From Pseudomonas capeferrum (GTDB lineage Bacteria > Pseudomonadota > Gammaproteobacteria > Pseudomonadales > Pseudomonadaceae): a stretch of DNA of 64,000 nt. How positions within the stretch are numbered: the first letter of the stretch is position 1; each line of letters starts with the position of its first letter. The DNA is taken from assembly GCF_013523055.1 (NCBI RefSeq), contig NZ_JAAMQM010000008.1, forward strand, positions 124,001 through 188,000, written 5' to 3'. Below, in pieces: positions 45,190-55,404 of this stretch. The position numbers and the translations under genes are program-made. The notes under the pieces were generated by a model. It searched no databases. It was not told the origin of the DNA and worked only from the letters and a program-made list of their open reading frames with translations.

Positions 45190-45984
45190 ATGAGCAACGT
45201 TCGTAGCGACAAGCCCTTTACCCTGGCCGGACGCACTTTCCAGTCCCGTCTGCTGGTGGGTACCGGCAAGTACCGTGACATGGACGAGACCCGTCAGGCC
45301 ATCGAAGCGTCAGGCGCCGAAATCGTCACCGTTGCCGTGCGCCGCACCAATATCGGCCAGAATCCGGGCGAGCCGAACCTGCTCGACGTGCTGCCGCCAG
45401 ACCGTTACACCATCCTGCCGAATACCGCCGGTTGCTATGACGCGGTCGAAGCCGTGCGTACCTGTCGCCTGGCGCGTGAGCTGCTCGACGGCCACAACCT
45501 GGTGAAGCTGGAAGTCCTGGCCGACCAGAAAACCCTGTTCCCCAACGTAATCGAGACCCTCAAGGCCGCCGAAGTGCTGGTCAAGGATGGTTTCGACGTG
45601 ATGGTCTACACCAGCGATGACCCGATCATCGCGCGCCAGCTGGCCGAAGTCGGCTGCATCGCGGTCATGCCTCTGGCGGGTCTGATCGGTACCGGCCTGG
45701 GTATCTGCAACCCCTACAACCTGCAGATCATCCTCGAGGAGTCCAAGGTGCCGGTACTGGTCGATGCCGGTGTGGGTACCGCTTCCGACGCCACCATCGC
45801 CATGGAAATGGGCTGCGAAGCCGTGCTGATGAACTCGGCCATTGCCCATGCGCAGCAACCGGTGATGATGGCCGAGGCCATGAAGCACGCCATCGTCGCG
45901 GGACGTTTGGCCTATCTGGCCGGTCGCATGCCGAAGAAACTCTATGCCAGCGCCTCTTCGCCGCTGGAAGGTCTGATCAAGTAA
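45190..45984 (+). CDS. thiG: Thiazole synthase ThiG
   Basis: A 264-residue TIM-barrel enzyme that builds the thiazole phosphate of thiamine from DXP, dehydroglycine and ThiS thiocarboxylate. Typical parts: [40 protein letters not shown], the Schiff-base lysine in [10 protein letters not shown], and [26 protein letters not shown] precedes the ATG. Confidence 0.97.
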   Translation: MSNVRSDKPFTLAGRTFQSRLLVGTGKYRDMDETRQAIEASGAEIVTVAVRRTNIGQNPGEPNLLDVLPPDRYTILPNTAGCYDAVEAVRTCRLARELLDGHNLVKLEVLADQKTLFPNVIETLKAAEVLVKDGFDVMVYTSDDPIIARQLAEVGCIAVMPLAGLIGTGLGICNPYNLQIILEESKVPVLVDAGVGTASDATIAMEMGCEAVLMNSAIAHAQQPVMMAEAMKHAIVAGRLAYLAGRMPKKLYASASSPLEGLIK

Positions 45985-45993
45985 GAGCCCCTG

Positions 45994-46716
45994 ATGACTG
46001 AATCGCAAGACACGCCGATTACCACCGACGGCGAAGCGCGCCCCCAGCGCCGCATCAAGAGTTTCGTAATGCGCGCCGGACGCATGACCGAAGGCCAGCA
46101 ACGCGGTCTGGATCAGGGCGGCCCCCTGTTCATTCTGCCTCTGGCCGACGGCTCGGTGGACTACGACCAGGTATTCGGCCGCTCGGCGCCGCGTACCTTG
46201 GAGATTGGTTTCGGCATGGGCCATTCCCTGCTGGAAATGGCCGCTGCTGCCCCCGAGCAGGACTTCATCGGTGTCGAAGTGCATCGGCCGGGTGTCGGAG
46301 CGCTGCTTAACGGCGTGCTGACACAAGGGCTGAAGAACCTGCGGGTCTACGATTGTGACGCGATCGAAGTGCTGAACCGTTGCGTGGCCGACAACAGCCT
46401 CGATCGGCTGATGCTGTTCTTCCCCGATCCCTGGCACAAGGCTCGCCACCACAAGCGGCGCATCGTCCAGGCGGGCTTCGCCGAGCTGGTGCGCAGCAAG
46501 CTCAAGGTGGGTGGGGTATTCCATATGGCGACCGACTGGGAGCCCTATGCCGAATACATGCTGGAGGTGATGAAGGTCGCTCCGGGTTATCGCAACCTGG
46601 CGGCGGACGGCACTTACGTGCCTCGCCCCGAAGAGCGGCCGATCACCAAGTTCGAACGCCGTGGCGAGCGACTCGGGCACGGGGTTTGGGACCTCAAGTT
46701 CGAAAAGCTGGACTGA
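45994..46716 (+). CDS. trmB: tRNA (guanine-N7-)-methyltransferase
   Basis: A 240-residue TrmB that makes m7G46 in tRNA. SAM motif [27 protein letters not shown], and the substrate loop [20 protein letters not shown]. It starts 9 bases after the thiG stop, so it is part of the thiS-thiG-trmB unit. The N-terminal 55 residues are basic and flexible. Confidence 0.97.
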   Translation: MTESQDTPITTDGEARPQRRIKSFVMRAGRMTEGQQRGLDQGGPLFILPLADGSVDYDQVFGRSAPRTLEIGFGMGHSLLEMAAAAPEQDFIGVEVHRPGVGALLNGVLTQGLKNLRVYDCDAIEVLNRCVADNSLDRLMLFFPDPWHKARHHKRRIVQAGFAELVRSKLKVGGVFHMATDWEPYAEYMLEVMKVAPGYRNLAADGTYVPRPEERPITKFERRGERLGHGVWDLKFEKLD

Positions 46717-46886
46717 TCCGAGGCGGCAGGGCCCCATGTCCGCCGCCGCTGGCTTGCCTGCGCAAGGACGCGGGCGGCTTCAGCGGATTTGCAGGCAGGC
46801 GCGCAATCAACGGGCGCCTGTACCGCTTGCGCAGCGGGCTTGGGCGTCGGGCGTGGAGCCACTGGCGCGCTCGGTCACCAAGACGC

Positions 46887-47213
46887 TTAGCCCCGCCGAT
46901 CCGCCACCACGCCGATCAACACCAGAACCACCAGCAGCACCGGCGCGAGGGCATAGTTGCCGAACTGGCTCAACCCCTTGACTACCCACGGGGTCGCATA
47001 GATCAACGCGGCGCCGCTGCCGATCATCACCAGCAATGCCATGAACGGCACTCTCAAGGCTCCTGCCAGGCCGCCCAGACGCTGTTCTACCCAAGCCTTG
47101 ATATCGGTACCGAACAGCACCAACAGGCAGCCCACCAGAGCCAGCGAGATTTCCGACAGATTGCCGCGGCTCCAACGGGAAACCGTTGCGAGCAGGTCAA
47201 GTACCATGTCCAT
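46887..47213 (-). CDS. DUF3392 membrane protein
   Basis: A 108-residue protein with about three hydrophobic segments (EISLALVGCLLVLFG, VPFMALLVMIGSGAALIYAT, LAPVLLVVLVLIGVVADRRG), matching DUF3392. Function unknown. Last gene of the leftward run, 9 bases after hemW. An ATG two codons downstream is an equal alternative start. Confidence 0.88.
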   Translation of the reverse strand: MDMVLDLLATVSRWSRGNLSEISLALVGCLLVLFGTDIKAWVEQRLGGLAGALRVPFMALLVMIGSGAALIYATPWVVKGLSQFGNYALAPVLLVVLVLIGVVADRRG

Positions 47214-47222
47214 GGGTCATCC

Positions 47223-48428
47223 TTAGGTCAAGAAATACTGCAGCAGGTCATTGAGGAACAGTTGTCCGCGTGGCGTGGCCACCAGTCGATCGGATTCGAC
47301 CTGTAGAAGTCCTTTTTGTTCTGCCTCGCGCCGCGCCGCGGCCAGTCGCTCCAGAGGCAAACCGGTGCGGCGTGTGAATTGCGCGGCCTCCACGCCCTCG
47401 GTCAGGCGCAATGCATTCATCAGAAACTCGAACGGCAACTCATCGGGCGTCAGCAGTTTCTCACCGGCCTTGTAGGGCTTGGCCAGGTTCAGGTAGTCCT
47501 TGGGCAGACGGGTCTTCCAGGTGCGCAGGATACGCCCATCGGGATGACTGAGCTTGCCATGGGCCCCGGCGCCGATGCCGATGAAATCACCAAAGCTCCA
47601 GTAGTTCAGGTTGTGCCGGGCGGCACGGCCCGGTAGAGCGTAGGCCGAAACCTCGTACTGCTTGAACCCATGCGCGGCCATCAGGGTTTGGCCGGCCTCC
47701 TGGATATCCCAGAGGATATCGTCCTCGGGCAGCTCCGGTGGCTGGTTCCAGAACACCGTATTGGGCTCCACGGTCAACTGGTACCAGGACAGGTGCATCG
47801 GCCCCAGATCGATGGCTTGGCGCAGGTCACCCAGGGCCTCGTCCAGCGACTGATCCGGCAGGCCATGCATGAGGTCAAGGTTGAAGTTGTCGAAGCCGGC
47901 GGCGCGCGCCATGTCGGCGGCCCGCACTGCCTCGTCCCCGTTGTGAATGCGGCCCAGGGCTTCGAGCTTGGCCTGCTGGAAGCTCTGCACGCCGATGGAC
48001 AGGCGATTGATCCCCAACTGCCGGTAGGCCTTGAACTTGTCCTGCTCGAAGGTGCCTGGATTGGCCTCCAGGGTGATTTCGATATCCGGGCTGAACGGGA
48101 TGCGCTGTTCCACGCCCTTTAGCAGACGACCCAGGGCATGGGTACTGAACAGGCTTGGCGTGCCGCCACCGAAGAAAATCGAACTCAGCGGCCGGCCATA
48201 TACATTGGCCAGTTCCTGGTCGAGGTCGGCGAGCAACGAGCTGACATACGCCTCCTCGGGCAGGTCAGGTCCGGCGGCGTGAGAGTTGAAATCGCAATAC
48301 GGGCATTTGCGCACGCACCATGGGATATGGATGTACAGCGCCAGCGGCGGCAGCTCGGTCAGTATCACCGGCGTTACCAGGCCAGCCACACCGGAGTGGC
48401 CTGGCAAGGCATCAGGTTTTTCAGTCAT
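47223..48428 (-). CDS. hemW: Heme chaperone HemW (radical SAM)
   Basis: A 401-residue radical SAM protein. LALYIHIPWCVRKCPYCDFN carries CX3CX2C (the HemW form), then SSIFFGGGTPSLFS and EITLEANPGTFEQDKF; the HemW C-terminal domain is present (FIGIGAGAHGKLSHPDG). It inserts heme into respiratory proteins and was long mislabelled as a coproporphyrinogen oxidase. Its start overlaps the rdgB stop by one base. Confidence 0.95.
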   Translation of the reverse strand: MTEKPDALPGHSGVAGLVTPVILTELPPLALYIHIPWCVRKCPYCDFNSHAAGPDLPEEAYVSSLLADLDQELANVYGRPLSSIFFGGGTPSLFSTHALGRLLKGVEQRIPFSPDIEITLEANPGTFEQDKFKAYRQLGINRLSIGVQSFQQAKLEALGRIHNGDEAVRAADMARAAGFDNFNLDLMHGLPDQSLDEALGDLRQAIDLGPMHLSWYQLTVEPNTVFWNQPPELPEDDILWDIQEAGQTLMAAHGFKQYEVSAYALPGRAARHNLNYWSFGDFIGIGAGAHGKLSHPDGRILRTWKTRLPKDYLNLAKPYKAGEKLLTPDELPFEFLMNALRLTEGVEAAQFTRRTGLPLERLAAARREAEQKGLLQVESDRLVATPRGQLFLNDLLQYFLT

Positions 48429-49021
48429 TACAGGCCCAGGCGCTGACGCAGGATGGCCATGGCGCGGGCACGGTGGCTGATCTGGTTCTTTTCCGAAGGC
48501 CCCAGGTCGGCACTGGAGCAGCTGCGCTCCGGCACCCAGAACAGCGGATCGTAGCCGAAGCCATGTTCCCCGCTGGCCTGGAGCAGGATCCGCCCATGCC
48601 AGAGGCCTTCGCAGAGAATCGGCAGCGGATCGTCGGCATGACGCACCAGGGCCAACACACAGACGAACTGCGCGCCACGTTGCGCCTCGGGGACATCCTT
48701 GAGCGCCTCGAGCAGCTTGGCGTTGTTCGCCGCATCGCCCTTGCCATCGGCATAGCGTGCCGAATAGATGCCTGGTGCGCCGCCCAGGTAGTCGACGGCC
48801 AGGCCCGAATCGTCGGCCAAGGCCGGCAGGCCGGAAATGCGCGCGGCGTTGCGCGCCTTGAGAATGGCGTTCTCGACGAAGGACAGACCGGTTTCCTCGG
48901 GCTCCACTTCACTGAATTCACCGATCGAACGCAGGTGCACGGACTCACCGAGCATGGCCTGGAGTTCCTTGAGCTTGCCGGCGTTGTGGCTGGCTAAAAC
49001 GAGTTGCTGGAATTCTTTCAT
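48428..49021 (-). CDS. rdgB: XTP/dITP pyrophosphatase RdgB
   Basis: A 197-residue HAM1-type house-cleaning enzyme that hydrolyses XTP, dITP and d[43 protein letters not shown] and [13 protein letters not shown] are the family motifs. The start at 49021 overlaps the DUF4426 stop by 4 bases; longer open frame upstream is a shadow. Confidence 0.96.
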   Translation of the reverse strand: MKEFQQLVLASHNAGKLKELQAMLGESVHLRSIGEFSEVEPEETGLSFVENAILKARNAARISGLPALADDSGLAVDYLGGAPGIYSARYADGKGDAANNAKLLEALKDVPEAQRGAQFVCVLALVRHADDPLPILCEGLWHGRILLQASGEHGFGYDPLFWVPERSCSSADLGPSEKNQISHRARAMAILRQRLGL

Positions 49022-49449
49022 TTGCCTGGGAACACTTCCTGGTTGAAGCTGAATGTGTGGCTGGCGCCGCCGGTTTCGACCTTGAGATCGAATACCAGGG
49101 TTTCTGGCTGTTCGATCTTGAACTGGGCAAGGTAATAGACCGTGCCCTGGCCGGTCATCTGCCTGAATGACAAGGGGCCGCCATGCCCGGTGAGATCCTT
49201 GATCGTACCGCTGACCGTCGCTACCTCGGGCTTGCCGCGCTTGAGCACGGTAATGTTGAGCACGCCCTGGTTGCGGCTGCGGATCAGACCGTTGGCGGCG
49301 GCCACCTGCGGTTGCAGCATGCTGGACGTGAATGCGCTGTAGTGTACCGTCACATCGCCGAAGACTTCCTTGCGCTCGGGACGGGCGGCATCGGCGGCCA
49401 GCGCTGGCAGCGCCAGGCACAGGCTCAACAGGAAAGCGAGTCCACGCAT
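49018..49449 (-). CDS. DUF4426 exported protein
   Basis: A 143-residue protein with a cleavable signal peptide (about 1-19, ALPALAADA) and a beta-rich DUF4426 body ([31 protein letters not shown]). Predicted periplasmic; function unknown. It is a fixed neighbour of metW and rdgB in Pseudomonas. Starts 23 bases after the metW stop. Confidence 0.88.
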   Translation of the reverse strand: MRGLAFLLSLCLALPALAADAARPERKEVFGDVTVHYSAFTSSMLQPQVAAANGLIRSRNQGVLNITVLKRGKPEVATVSGTIKDLTGHGGPLSFRQMTGQGTVYYLAQFKIEQPETLVFDLKVETGGASHTFSFNQEVFPGK

Positions 49450-49472
49450 ATTGCAGTTCCTCCGGTTGGCGT

Positions 49473-50093
49473 TCAGATCGCGACCTGATGCTCCTGCAGG
49501 GCCGGGCTGCTGACACGATAGATGCCGATCTCCCCCAACAGGTTAGGCCATAGCCGCCCGCCCCACCCATTGCGGTGCAGGCGGTCGACGGCCAGACGAT
49601 CCAGCACCTTGGCACGCCGTTCGTGGCATAGCGCCTCGAAGTCCTCGAAGGTGCAGAAGTGGATGTTCGGCGTGTTGTACCAGGTGTAGGGCATGAAGTC
49701 CGACACCGGCATGCGACCTTTGCTCGCCAGGTACCAACGGCAGCGCCAGTGGCCGAAATTGGGGAAGGTGATGATGCACTGGCGACCGACGCGCAGCATC
49801 TCGTCGAGGATGCGGTCGGGATACTCCACGGCCTGCAAGGCCTGGGTCATGACCACTACATCGAAACTGTCGCTGGCGAAGTTGCCCAGGCCTTTGTCCA
49901 GGTCCTGCTCGATGACGTTGACGCCTTTGTCGATACAGGCGGCGATGTTGTCAGCGTCGATTTCCAGGCCATAGCCGGTGACCTGCTTGCGGTCACGCAG
50001 CGAGGCCAGCAATTCGCCACTGCCGCAACCGAGGTCGAGCACCCGGCTACCGGCGGGGATCCACTCGTGGATGATTTCCAGATCGGCTCTCAT
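49473..50093 (-). CDS. metW: Methionine biosynthesis protein MetW
   Basis: A 206-residue SAM-binding protein of the MetW family: [40 protein letters not shown], and [20 protein letters not shown]. It is always linked to metX and is reported to be needed for homoserine acylation. It starts 7 bases after the metX stop. Confidence 0.95.
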   Translation of the reverse strand: MRADLEIIHEWIPAGSRVLDLGCGSGELLASLRDRKQVTGYGLEIDADNIAACIDKGVNVIEQDLDKGLGNFASDSFDVVVMTQALQAVEYPDRILDEMLRVGRQCIITFPNFGHWRCRWYLASKGRMPVSDFMPYTWYNTPNIHFCTFEDFEALCHERRAKVLDRLAVDRLHRNGWGGRLWPNLLGEIGIYRVSSPALQEHQVAI

Positions 50094-50100
50094 GCTGTCC

Positions 50101-51240
50101 TCAGATGGCGATGCGGTTCATGTAGTTCGAGAAGCCCTGGGTGTAGCGAGGCGTCGGGATCAAAAAGGCGTCGTGTCCGTGCGGCGCATCGATTTCCAGG
50201 TAACAGACGTTCTTGCGGGCGGCCATCAGGGCGTTGACGATCTCGCGCGAACGGGCCGGCGAGAAGCGCCAGTCGGTGCTGAAGGACATCAGGCAGAAAT
50301 CGGCCTTGACCTGTGCCAGCGTGGCGGCCAGATCGCCCCCATGCGCGGCTGCCGGATCGAAGTAGTCCAGGGCCTTGGTCATCAACAGGTAGGTATTGGC
50401 ATCGAACCGTCCCGAGAACTCTTCGCCTTGATAGCGCAGATAGCTCTCTACCTGGAACTCTACACTGTGGAAATCGTAGTTGAGCTGGTCGCTCTTGAGC
50501 TCGCGGCCGAATTTCTCGCCCATCGAGTCATCGGACAGGTAGGTGATGTGGCCTACCATGCGGGCCAGCATCAGGCCGCGCTTGGGGATCACGCCGCGGT
50601 CCTGGAACGAACCACCGTGAAACTCGGGATCGGTGAGAATGGCCTGGCGAGCCACTTCGTTGAACGCGATGTTCTGCGCGGAGAGCTTCGGGGCCGAGGC
50701 AATGTCGACGCAATGGCGTACACGGTCAGGATAGGTGATGGTCCACTGCAGCGCCTGCATACCGCCCAGGCTGCCACCGACCACGGCAGCCCATTGCTCG
50801 ATGCCGAGCCGGTCGGCCAGGCGTGCCTGGCTGTGTACCCAGTCTTCCACCGTCAGGACCGGGAAGTCGGCGCCATAGGGCTTGCCGATGACCGGATTGA
50901 CGCTGCTGGGGCCGGTGCTGCCGTTGCAGCCGCCGAGGTTGTTCAGGCTGACCACGAAGAAACGGTTGGTATCGATCGGCTTGCCTGGACCGATGCAGCT
51001 GTCCCACCAGCCGGGCTTGCGGTCGTCGGGGCTGTGATAGCCGGCGGCGTGATGGTGCCCGGACAACGCATGGCAGATCAGTACGCCATTGGTGGCGGTA
51101 CTGTTGAGGGTGCCATAGGTTTCGTAGATCAGCTCGTAGGAAGCCAGGGAACGGCCGCACGCCAGTGCCAACGGCTCGTCGAATCGAGCCAGTTGCGGTG
51201 TTACCAGACCGACGGAATCTTCGGGAAAGACAGTGGACAT
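50101..51240 (-). CDS. metX: Homoserine O-acyltransferase MetX
   Basis: A 379-residue alpha/beta-hydrolase-fold acyltransferase of methionine synthesis. Nucleophile Ser in [20 protein letters not shown], oxyanion region [13 protein letters not shown], aspartate in the [10 protein letters not shown] segment and His in [10 protein letters not shown]. In P. aeruginosa this type uses succinyl-CoA, so homoserine O-succinyltransferase is likely; sequence alone does not settle acetyl versus succinyl. Confidence 0.95.
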   Translation of the reverse strand: MSTVFPEDSVGLVTPQLARFDEPLALACGRSLASYELIYETYGTLNSTATNGVLICHALSGHHHAAGYHSPDDRKPGWWDSCIGPGKPIDTNRFFVVSLNNLGGCNGSTGPSSVNPVIGKPYGADFPVLTVEDWVHSQARLADRLGIEQWAAVVGGSLGGMQALQWTITYPDRVRHCVDIASAPKLSAQNIAFNEVARQAILTDPEFHGGSFQDRGVIPKRGLMLARMVGHITYLSDDSMGEKFGRELKSDQLNYDFHSVEFQVESYLRYQGEEFSGRFDANTYLLMTKALDYFDPAAAHGGDLAATLAQVKADFCLMSFSTDWRFSPARSREIVNALMAARKNVCYLEIDAPHGHDAFLIPTPRYTQGFSNYMNRIAI

Positions 51241-51283
51241 CGACCCTGCTCACGCGTGAAAGAGGCGTAAGTCTAAAGACCGC

Positions 51284-51321
51284 TATCCCCAGCGGCAAGC
51301 TGCAGCTCGCCGCTGGGGATA
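51284..51321 (-). terminator. Strong hairpin between yggT and metX
   Basis: TATCCCCAGCGGC (51284-51296) and GCCGCTGGGGATA (51309-51321) form a perfect 13-bp stem with a 12-base loop, 10 bases after the yggT stop. No T run follows, so it may attenuate or stabilise rather than terminate. Confidence 0.5.
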
Positions 51322-51330
51322 ATGGCTGGA

Positions 51331-51921
51331 TCAGATCATCCGCCACAGTTCCTGTGGCATGCCGGCATAGGCAGCCAGCGGAGGCATGACGAACGACTGG
51401 ATCACCTGAATCGCCAGGAAGGCGAAGATGGGCGAAATGTCCATGCCGCCCAGATTGGGGACGATCTTGCGAAACGGCGCAAGAACCGGTTCGCTGATCT
51501 GGTAGGCCAGCTCGGCGGCCGGATTGTGGCTGTTGGGTGCGATCCACGAGACGATCACCATGACGATCATCGCGACCCAGAAGATCTTCAGGAACAGCGA
51601 AGTCACCCCGATGATCGCCCACATCAGCAGATGCAGAACATCCCCGAAGGTGCCATAGGTCACCATCAGCACGAACGCCATCAGCAGTGCCTGGATGATG
51701 ATCGACAGCAGCAATGACGAAGTGTCCAGACCGCCGACGCTTGGCACGATACGGCGGATCGGCTTGAGCAGTGGCTGCGTGGCGCGTACGGCGAACTGGC
51801 ACAGCGGGTTGTAGAAGTCGGCCTTGACCAGTTGCAGCACGAAGCGCAACAGGACGATCACCAGGTAGAGGCTGACCAGGGTCTGCACCACGAAGATCGC
51901 GGCGCCGGAAAGTGCATTCAT
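51331..51921 (-). CDS. yggT: YggT family membrane protein
   Basis: A 196-residue inner-membrane protein with two YggT repeats: SLYLVIVLLRFVLQLVKADF with NPLCQFAVRATQPLLKPIRR in the first half, and VIVSWIAPNSHNPAAELAYQ with SEPVLAPFRKIVPNLGGMDI in the second. Function not firmly known; related proteins act in osmotic stress or cell-shape control. It follows proC by 10 bases. Confidence 0.93.
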   Translation of the reverse strand: MNALSGAAIFVVQTLVSLYLVIVLLRFVLQLVKADFYNPLCQFAVRATQPLLKPIRRIVPSVGGLDTSSLLLSIIIQALLMAFVLMVTYGTFGDVLHLLMWAIIGVTSLFLKIFWVAMIVMVIVSWIAPNSHNPAAELAYQISEPVLAPFRKIVPNLGGMDISPIFAFLAIQVIQSFVMPPLAAYAGMPQELWRMI

Positions 51922-51931
51922 CTGGAGCTCC

Positions 51932-52750
51932 TTATTTGCCCAATTGTTCTGCCAGCTCGGCCGATCGCCGCGCGGCGGCTTCCAGCGCCTGTTCTACCAG
52001 GGCCTCGAAGCCGTTGCTCTGGAACGACTTGATCGCCGCTTCCGTGGTGCCGGCCGGTGAAGTGACGCGACGACGCAGCTCGGCTGCATCCACATCGCTG
52101 GCGGCGGCCATGTGCGCGGCGCCCAGGGCCGTCTGCAAGGTCAGCTGCGATGCCGTTTCAGGCGACAGGCCAAGCTTGACACCGGCGGCAGTCATGGCTT
52201 CGATCATCAGGAAGAAATACGCCGGACCGCTGCCCGACACCGCAGTGACGGCATCGAGTTGCTGTTCCTGTTCGAGCCACAAGGCAATGCCGACAGCCGA
52301 TAGCAGTTGCTCGGCCTGCTCGCGCTGACGCGCGGAGACCTCGGCGGTCGCATACAGGCCGCTGACGCCCTTGCGCAAAAGCGATGGGGTGTTGGGCATG
52401 CAGCGCACGATAGGCTGGGCACCGAGCCAGGCGTTCATGCTGGCGCAAGTGATGCCGGCGGCGATCGAGACGATCAGTTGGCCGGACTCGAGATTCGGTC
52501 GCAGGGCCACGCATACCGCCTTCATGACCTGCGGCTTCACGGCCAGGACGATTACGTCGGCACCTTCGATGGCCTGGGCGTTATCTTCAAAGACTTCTAT
52601 ACCGTGCTCGGCGCCGAGCCGGGTGCGGGTCTCGGCGCCCGGATCGCTGGCGCGGATCTGCGAGGCTTCCAGGCCTTGGGCACGCAGGCCACCGATCAAG
52701 CTGGCGGCCATGTTGCCGGCACCGATAAAGGCAATACGCGTGTTGCTCAT
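51932..52750 (-). CDS. proC: Pyrroline-5-carboxylate reductase
   Basis: A 272-residue enzyme for the last step of proline synthesis. NADPH-binding RIAFIGAGNMAASLIGGLRA at the start, VIVLAVKPQVM, and the P5CR signature toward the C-terminus (DAVTAVSGSGPAYFFLMIEA, VTSPAGTTEAAIKSFQSNGF). Second gene of the leftward yggS-proC-yggT unit. Confidence 0.97.
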   Translation of the reverse strand: MSNTRIAFIGAGNMAASLIGGLRAQGLEASQIRASDPGAETRTRLGAEHGIEVFEDNAQAIEGADVIVLAVKPQVMKAVCVALRPNLESGQLIVSIAAGITCASMNAWLGAQPIVRCMPNTPSLLRKGVSGLYATAEVSARQREQAEQLLSAVGIALWLEQEQQLDAVTAVSGSGPAYFFLMIEAMTAAGVKLGLSPETASQLTLQTALGAAHMAAASDVDAAELRRRVTSPAGTTEAAIKSFQSNGFEALVEQALEAAARRSAELAEQLGK

Positions 52751-52788
52751 GTCAGGTCCTTGAGAGAAAGAGTAAGTGAAGCATGGGG

Positions 52789-53475
52789 TCAGGCGGGGCC
52801 GTAATCGCGCGCCCCGAAAAGAGCGGTACCGATACGTACCCAGGTCGCCCCCTGGGAAATCGCGGCTTCGAGGTCATGGCTCATGCCCATGGACAGGGTG
52901 TCCAGATCCAGGCCAAGGTCTTGTTGCAGTTGGCGCACGCTGGCGAAGGCCGCTTCCTGGGCCGCACGGTCATCGGTCGGCTCGGGGATGGCCATCAGCC
53001 CCCGCAATCGCAAGCCGGGAAGGGCGCTCACGGCCCGGGCGAGCGCTGGCAGGTCCTGCGGGTCACAACCGGACTTGCTGGCTTCGCCACTGACGTTCAC
53101 TTGCAGACAGATATTCAGCGGTGCCAGACCGGCAGGGCGCTGCTCGGAGAGCCGTTGAGCGATCTTCAGGCGATCCACGGAATGTACCCAGTCGAAATGT
53201 TCGGCGATTGCACGGGTCTTGTTCGACTGAATGGGGCCGATGAAGTGCCAGATCAAGGGCAGATCGGATAATTCCCGTTGCTTGCCCAAGGCTTCCTGAA
53301 GATAGTTCTCGCCCACGTCACGCACGCCCGCGGCGTAGGCTTCACGCACTGCCTGGGACGGCTTGGTCTTGCTCACCGCCAGCAGGCGGACGCTTGCCGG
53401 ATCGCGTCCGACGGCGTTCGCGGCGTGGGCGATGCGTGCGTCAAGAAGGGAAATATTGTCTGCTATGGTGGACAT
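52789..53475 (-). CDS. yggS: PLP homeostasis protein YggS (PLPBP)
   Basis: A 228-residue single-domain PLP-binding protein. VRLLAVSKTKPSQAVREAYA contains the PLP lysine, then GENYLQEALGK, WHFIGPIQSNKTRAIAEHFD and LSMGMSHDLEAAISQGATWV with RIGTALFG. It buffers pyridoxal phosphate and affects amino acid pools. It diverges from the pilT-like gene with 65 bases between. Confidence 0.96.
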   Translation of the reverse strand: MSTIADNISLLDARIAHAANAVGRDPASVRLLAVSKTKPSQAVREAYAAGVRDVGENYLQEALGKQRELSDLPLIWHFIGPIQSNKTRAIAEHFDWVHSVDRLKIAQRLSEQRPAGLAPLNICLQVNVSGEASKSGCDPQDLPALARAVSALPGLRLRGLMAIPEPTDDRAAQEAAFASVRQLQQDLGLDLDTLSMGMSHDLEAAISQGATWVRIGTALFGARDYGPA

Positions 53476-53540
53476 TGATCGCTGCCGACGGCTCTGGGGT
53501 CTGCGGCATTCTACCTGCTTGATGGCCTTTGGGGAGTCTC

Positions 53541-54557
53541 ATGGACGTGACTGAACTCTTGGCCCGAGCGGTCGCTGCTGGGGCTTCGGACCTGCACCTG
53601 AACGCCGGGGAAGTACCGTTGCTGCGGCAGGATGGCGAGCTGCGGCGGATGGACCTCGCCGTCACATCGCCTGTCGTCTTGCGCGCAGGCCTGCTGGCGC
53701 TGCTTGGCGAAGCGCGTATCGCCCGGCTAGAGGCGAGGGAAGAGCTGGACCTGGCCCTTGACCTGCCCGCGGTCGGTCGCGTTCGCCTCAACCTGTTCCT
53801 GCAGCTCAATGGCCCGGCCGCGGCCTTTCGCCTGATCCCTTCGCAAGTCCCGACGCTGGAAGCATTGGACCTGACAGAAGTGTTTCGACCTGTTGCGCAG
53901 TGGACCGATGGGCTGGTCCTGGTAGGTGGCCCGACCGGCAGCGGCAAGACAAGTACGCTCGCCGCCCTTGTCGATCAACTCAATCGCGAGCGATCAGCGC
54001 ACATCATTACCCTGGAAGACCCCATCGAAGTCATCCACAGGGGGCGGCGAAGTCTCGTCAATCAGCGCGAGATCGGCCGCCATAGCCTCGATTTCGCACA
54101 AGGGCTGCGCAGCGCCCTGCGCCAGGACCCGGATGTGATCATGATCGGCGAGTTACGTGATCTGGAGACGGTTCGCCTGGCCTTGCGGGCGGCGGAAACC
54201 GGGCACCTGGTACTGGCAACGGTGCATACCCGTTCGGCGGTGAACAGCATCGATCGTTTGGTCGAGGTCTTCGCGGCACCGGAAAAGCCCCTGATCAGAG
54301 CGATGCTCGCCGAGTCGTTACGAATGGTCGTGGCCCAGGTACTGGTCAAGCGCAGGGGTGGCGGCCGGGTTGCCGCGCGTGAAGTGCTGGTGGCTACACC
54401 GGCAGTGAGGAACCTGATTCGCGAGGGGCGCGGGGCGCAACTCTATTCGGTCATGCAGAGCGGAGCAGCGGCTGGCATGCAGACCATGGAGGCGGCGCTC
54501 GGCAAACTGATAGCGCGGCGGCTGATCGAGCCTGGTCAGGCTCGTGAGCGGGCATGA
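53541..54557 (+). CDS. pilT: PilT-family type IV pilus retraction ATPase
   Basis: A 338-residue hexameric ATPase. N-terminal PAS-like part (ARAVAAGASDLHLNAGEVPL), Walker A VGGPTGSGKTSTLAAL, Asp box IITLEDPIEVIHRGRRSLVN, Walker B DPDVIMIGELRD (usually GEMRD), His box AAETGHLVLATVHTRSAVN, and C-terminal TPAVRNLIREGRG. GGGGAG precedes the ATG at 53541. No pilU follows. It would drive pilus retraction if pilus genes exist elsewhere. Confidence 0.9.
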   Translation: MDVTELLARAVAAGASDLHLNAGEVPLLRQDGELRRMDLAVTSPVVLRAGLLALLGEARIARLEAREELDLALDLPAVGRVRLNLFLQLNGPAAAFRLIPSQVPTLEALDLTEVFRPVAQWTDGLVLVGGPTGSGKTSTLAALVDQLNRERSAHIITLEDPIEVIHRGRRSLVNQREIGRHSLDFAQGLRSALRQDPDVIMIGELRDLETVRLALRAAETGHLVLATVHTRSAVNSIDRLVEVFAAPEKPLIRAMLAESLRMVVAQVLVKRRGGGRVAAREVLVATPAVRNLIREGRGAQLYSVMQSGAAAGMQTMEAALGKLIARRLIEPGQARERA

Positions 54558-54606
54558 GGGGATATTTTTCGAGGGCGGTCGGAAACGGCACCGCCCCGAG
54601 GGCCAA

Positions 54607-55236
54607 TCAACGATTGGCCACGCGCAACCCGGTGTTCTGCTCTTTGGGCAGCACGCGTTTGGCGACGACGTAGTGCTTGTTCCAGTAAGGTTTTTTCAGG
54701 CTGTCGATCGAGACGTTCTTGCCGCGCCGTGGCGCGTGAATGAAGCGATCGTTGCCCAGGTAGATGGCCACGTGATTGACTCGGCGGCTCTTGATATTGA
54801 AGAACAACAGGTCACCAGGCTTGAGATCGCCCCGCGCCACTTTGACGCCGTGCCCTTGAGCCATGGCGCTGGAGGTGCGCGGCAGGTTCACGTGCGCTAC
54901 GTCGTTGAACGCGTACTTGACCAGCCCGCTGCAATCGAAACCCTTGCTCGGGCTGCTGCCGCCCCAACGGTAGGGCGTACCGAGGACATTCACGGCACGA
55001 CTGAGCACCGAGCTGCTTTGCTTGGCTGCATTGGACGCGGTAGCCAGGCTCGGCGACTTGGCAGCATTCGCTGGTCGCGCGCGCAAGGTGCCGTAATGGA
55101 TCGGCGCACGAGCGACTTTGGCGCTCGCCGATGGCGTGGTAAAGCCGTTGGGAAGACGTTGCTCACGGTTGGTGGCGTGGGCGGCCAGGGGTAATAATAG
55201 GCAGAGGGTCAGCCATGTCTTGAATAAAGGTGGCAT
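54607..55236 (-). CDS. NlpC/P60 family peptidoglycan endopeptidase
   Basis: A 209-residue exported hydrolase. Signal peptide about 1-21 (FKTWLTLCLLLPLAAHA), a linker rich in Ala and Ser, and a C-terminal NlpC/P60 domain: LGTPYRWGGSSPSKGFDCSG with the catalytic Cys, GDLLFFNIKSRRVNHVAIYL with the His, and DRFIHAPRRGKNVSIDS. It probably cuts peptide stems of the cell wall. The start at 55236 is favoured because it places the signal peptide at the N-terminus; a TTG 14 codons earlier is possible. Confidence 0.9.
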   Translation of the reverse strand: MPPLFKTWLTLCLLLPLAAHATNREQRLPNGFTTPSASAKVARAPIHYGTLRARPANAAKSPSLATASNAAKQSSSVLSRAVNVLGTPYRWGGSSPSKGFDCSGLVKYAFNDVAHVNLPRTSSAMAQGHGVKVARGDLKPGDLLFFNIKSRRVNHVAIYLGNDRFIHAPRRGKNVSIDSLKKPYWNKHYVVAKRVLPKEQNTGLRVANR

Positions 55237-55404
55237 AGGCGAAGCTCTTATTAGTTGACTATAGGTGTCGGCGCGCAACTTTATAACAGCTTTTTGATCA
55301 ATTTATGATCCGCTGGTCGATTGCAGAGGGCCATACGTCGGCTTCATTGAGAAAAGTCACATTTTCTCTTATACATTTTTTTCTCAAACCCGAGAGGGGT
55401 ATGG

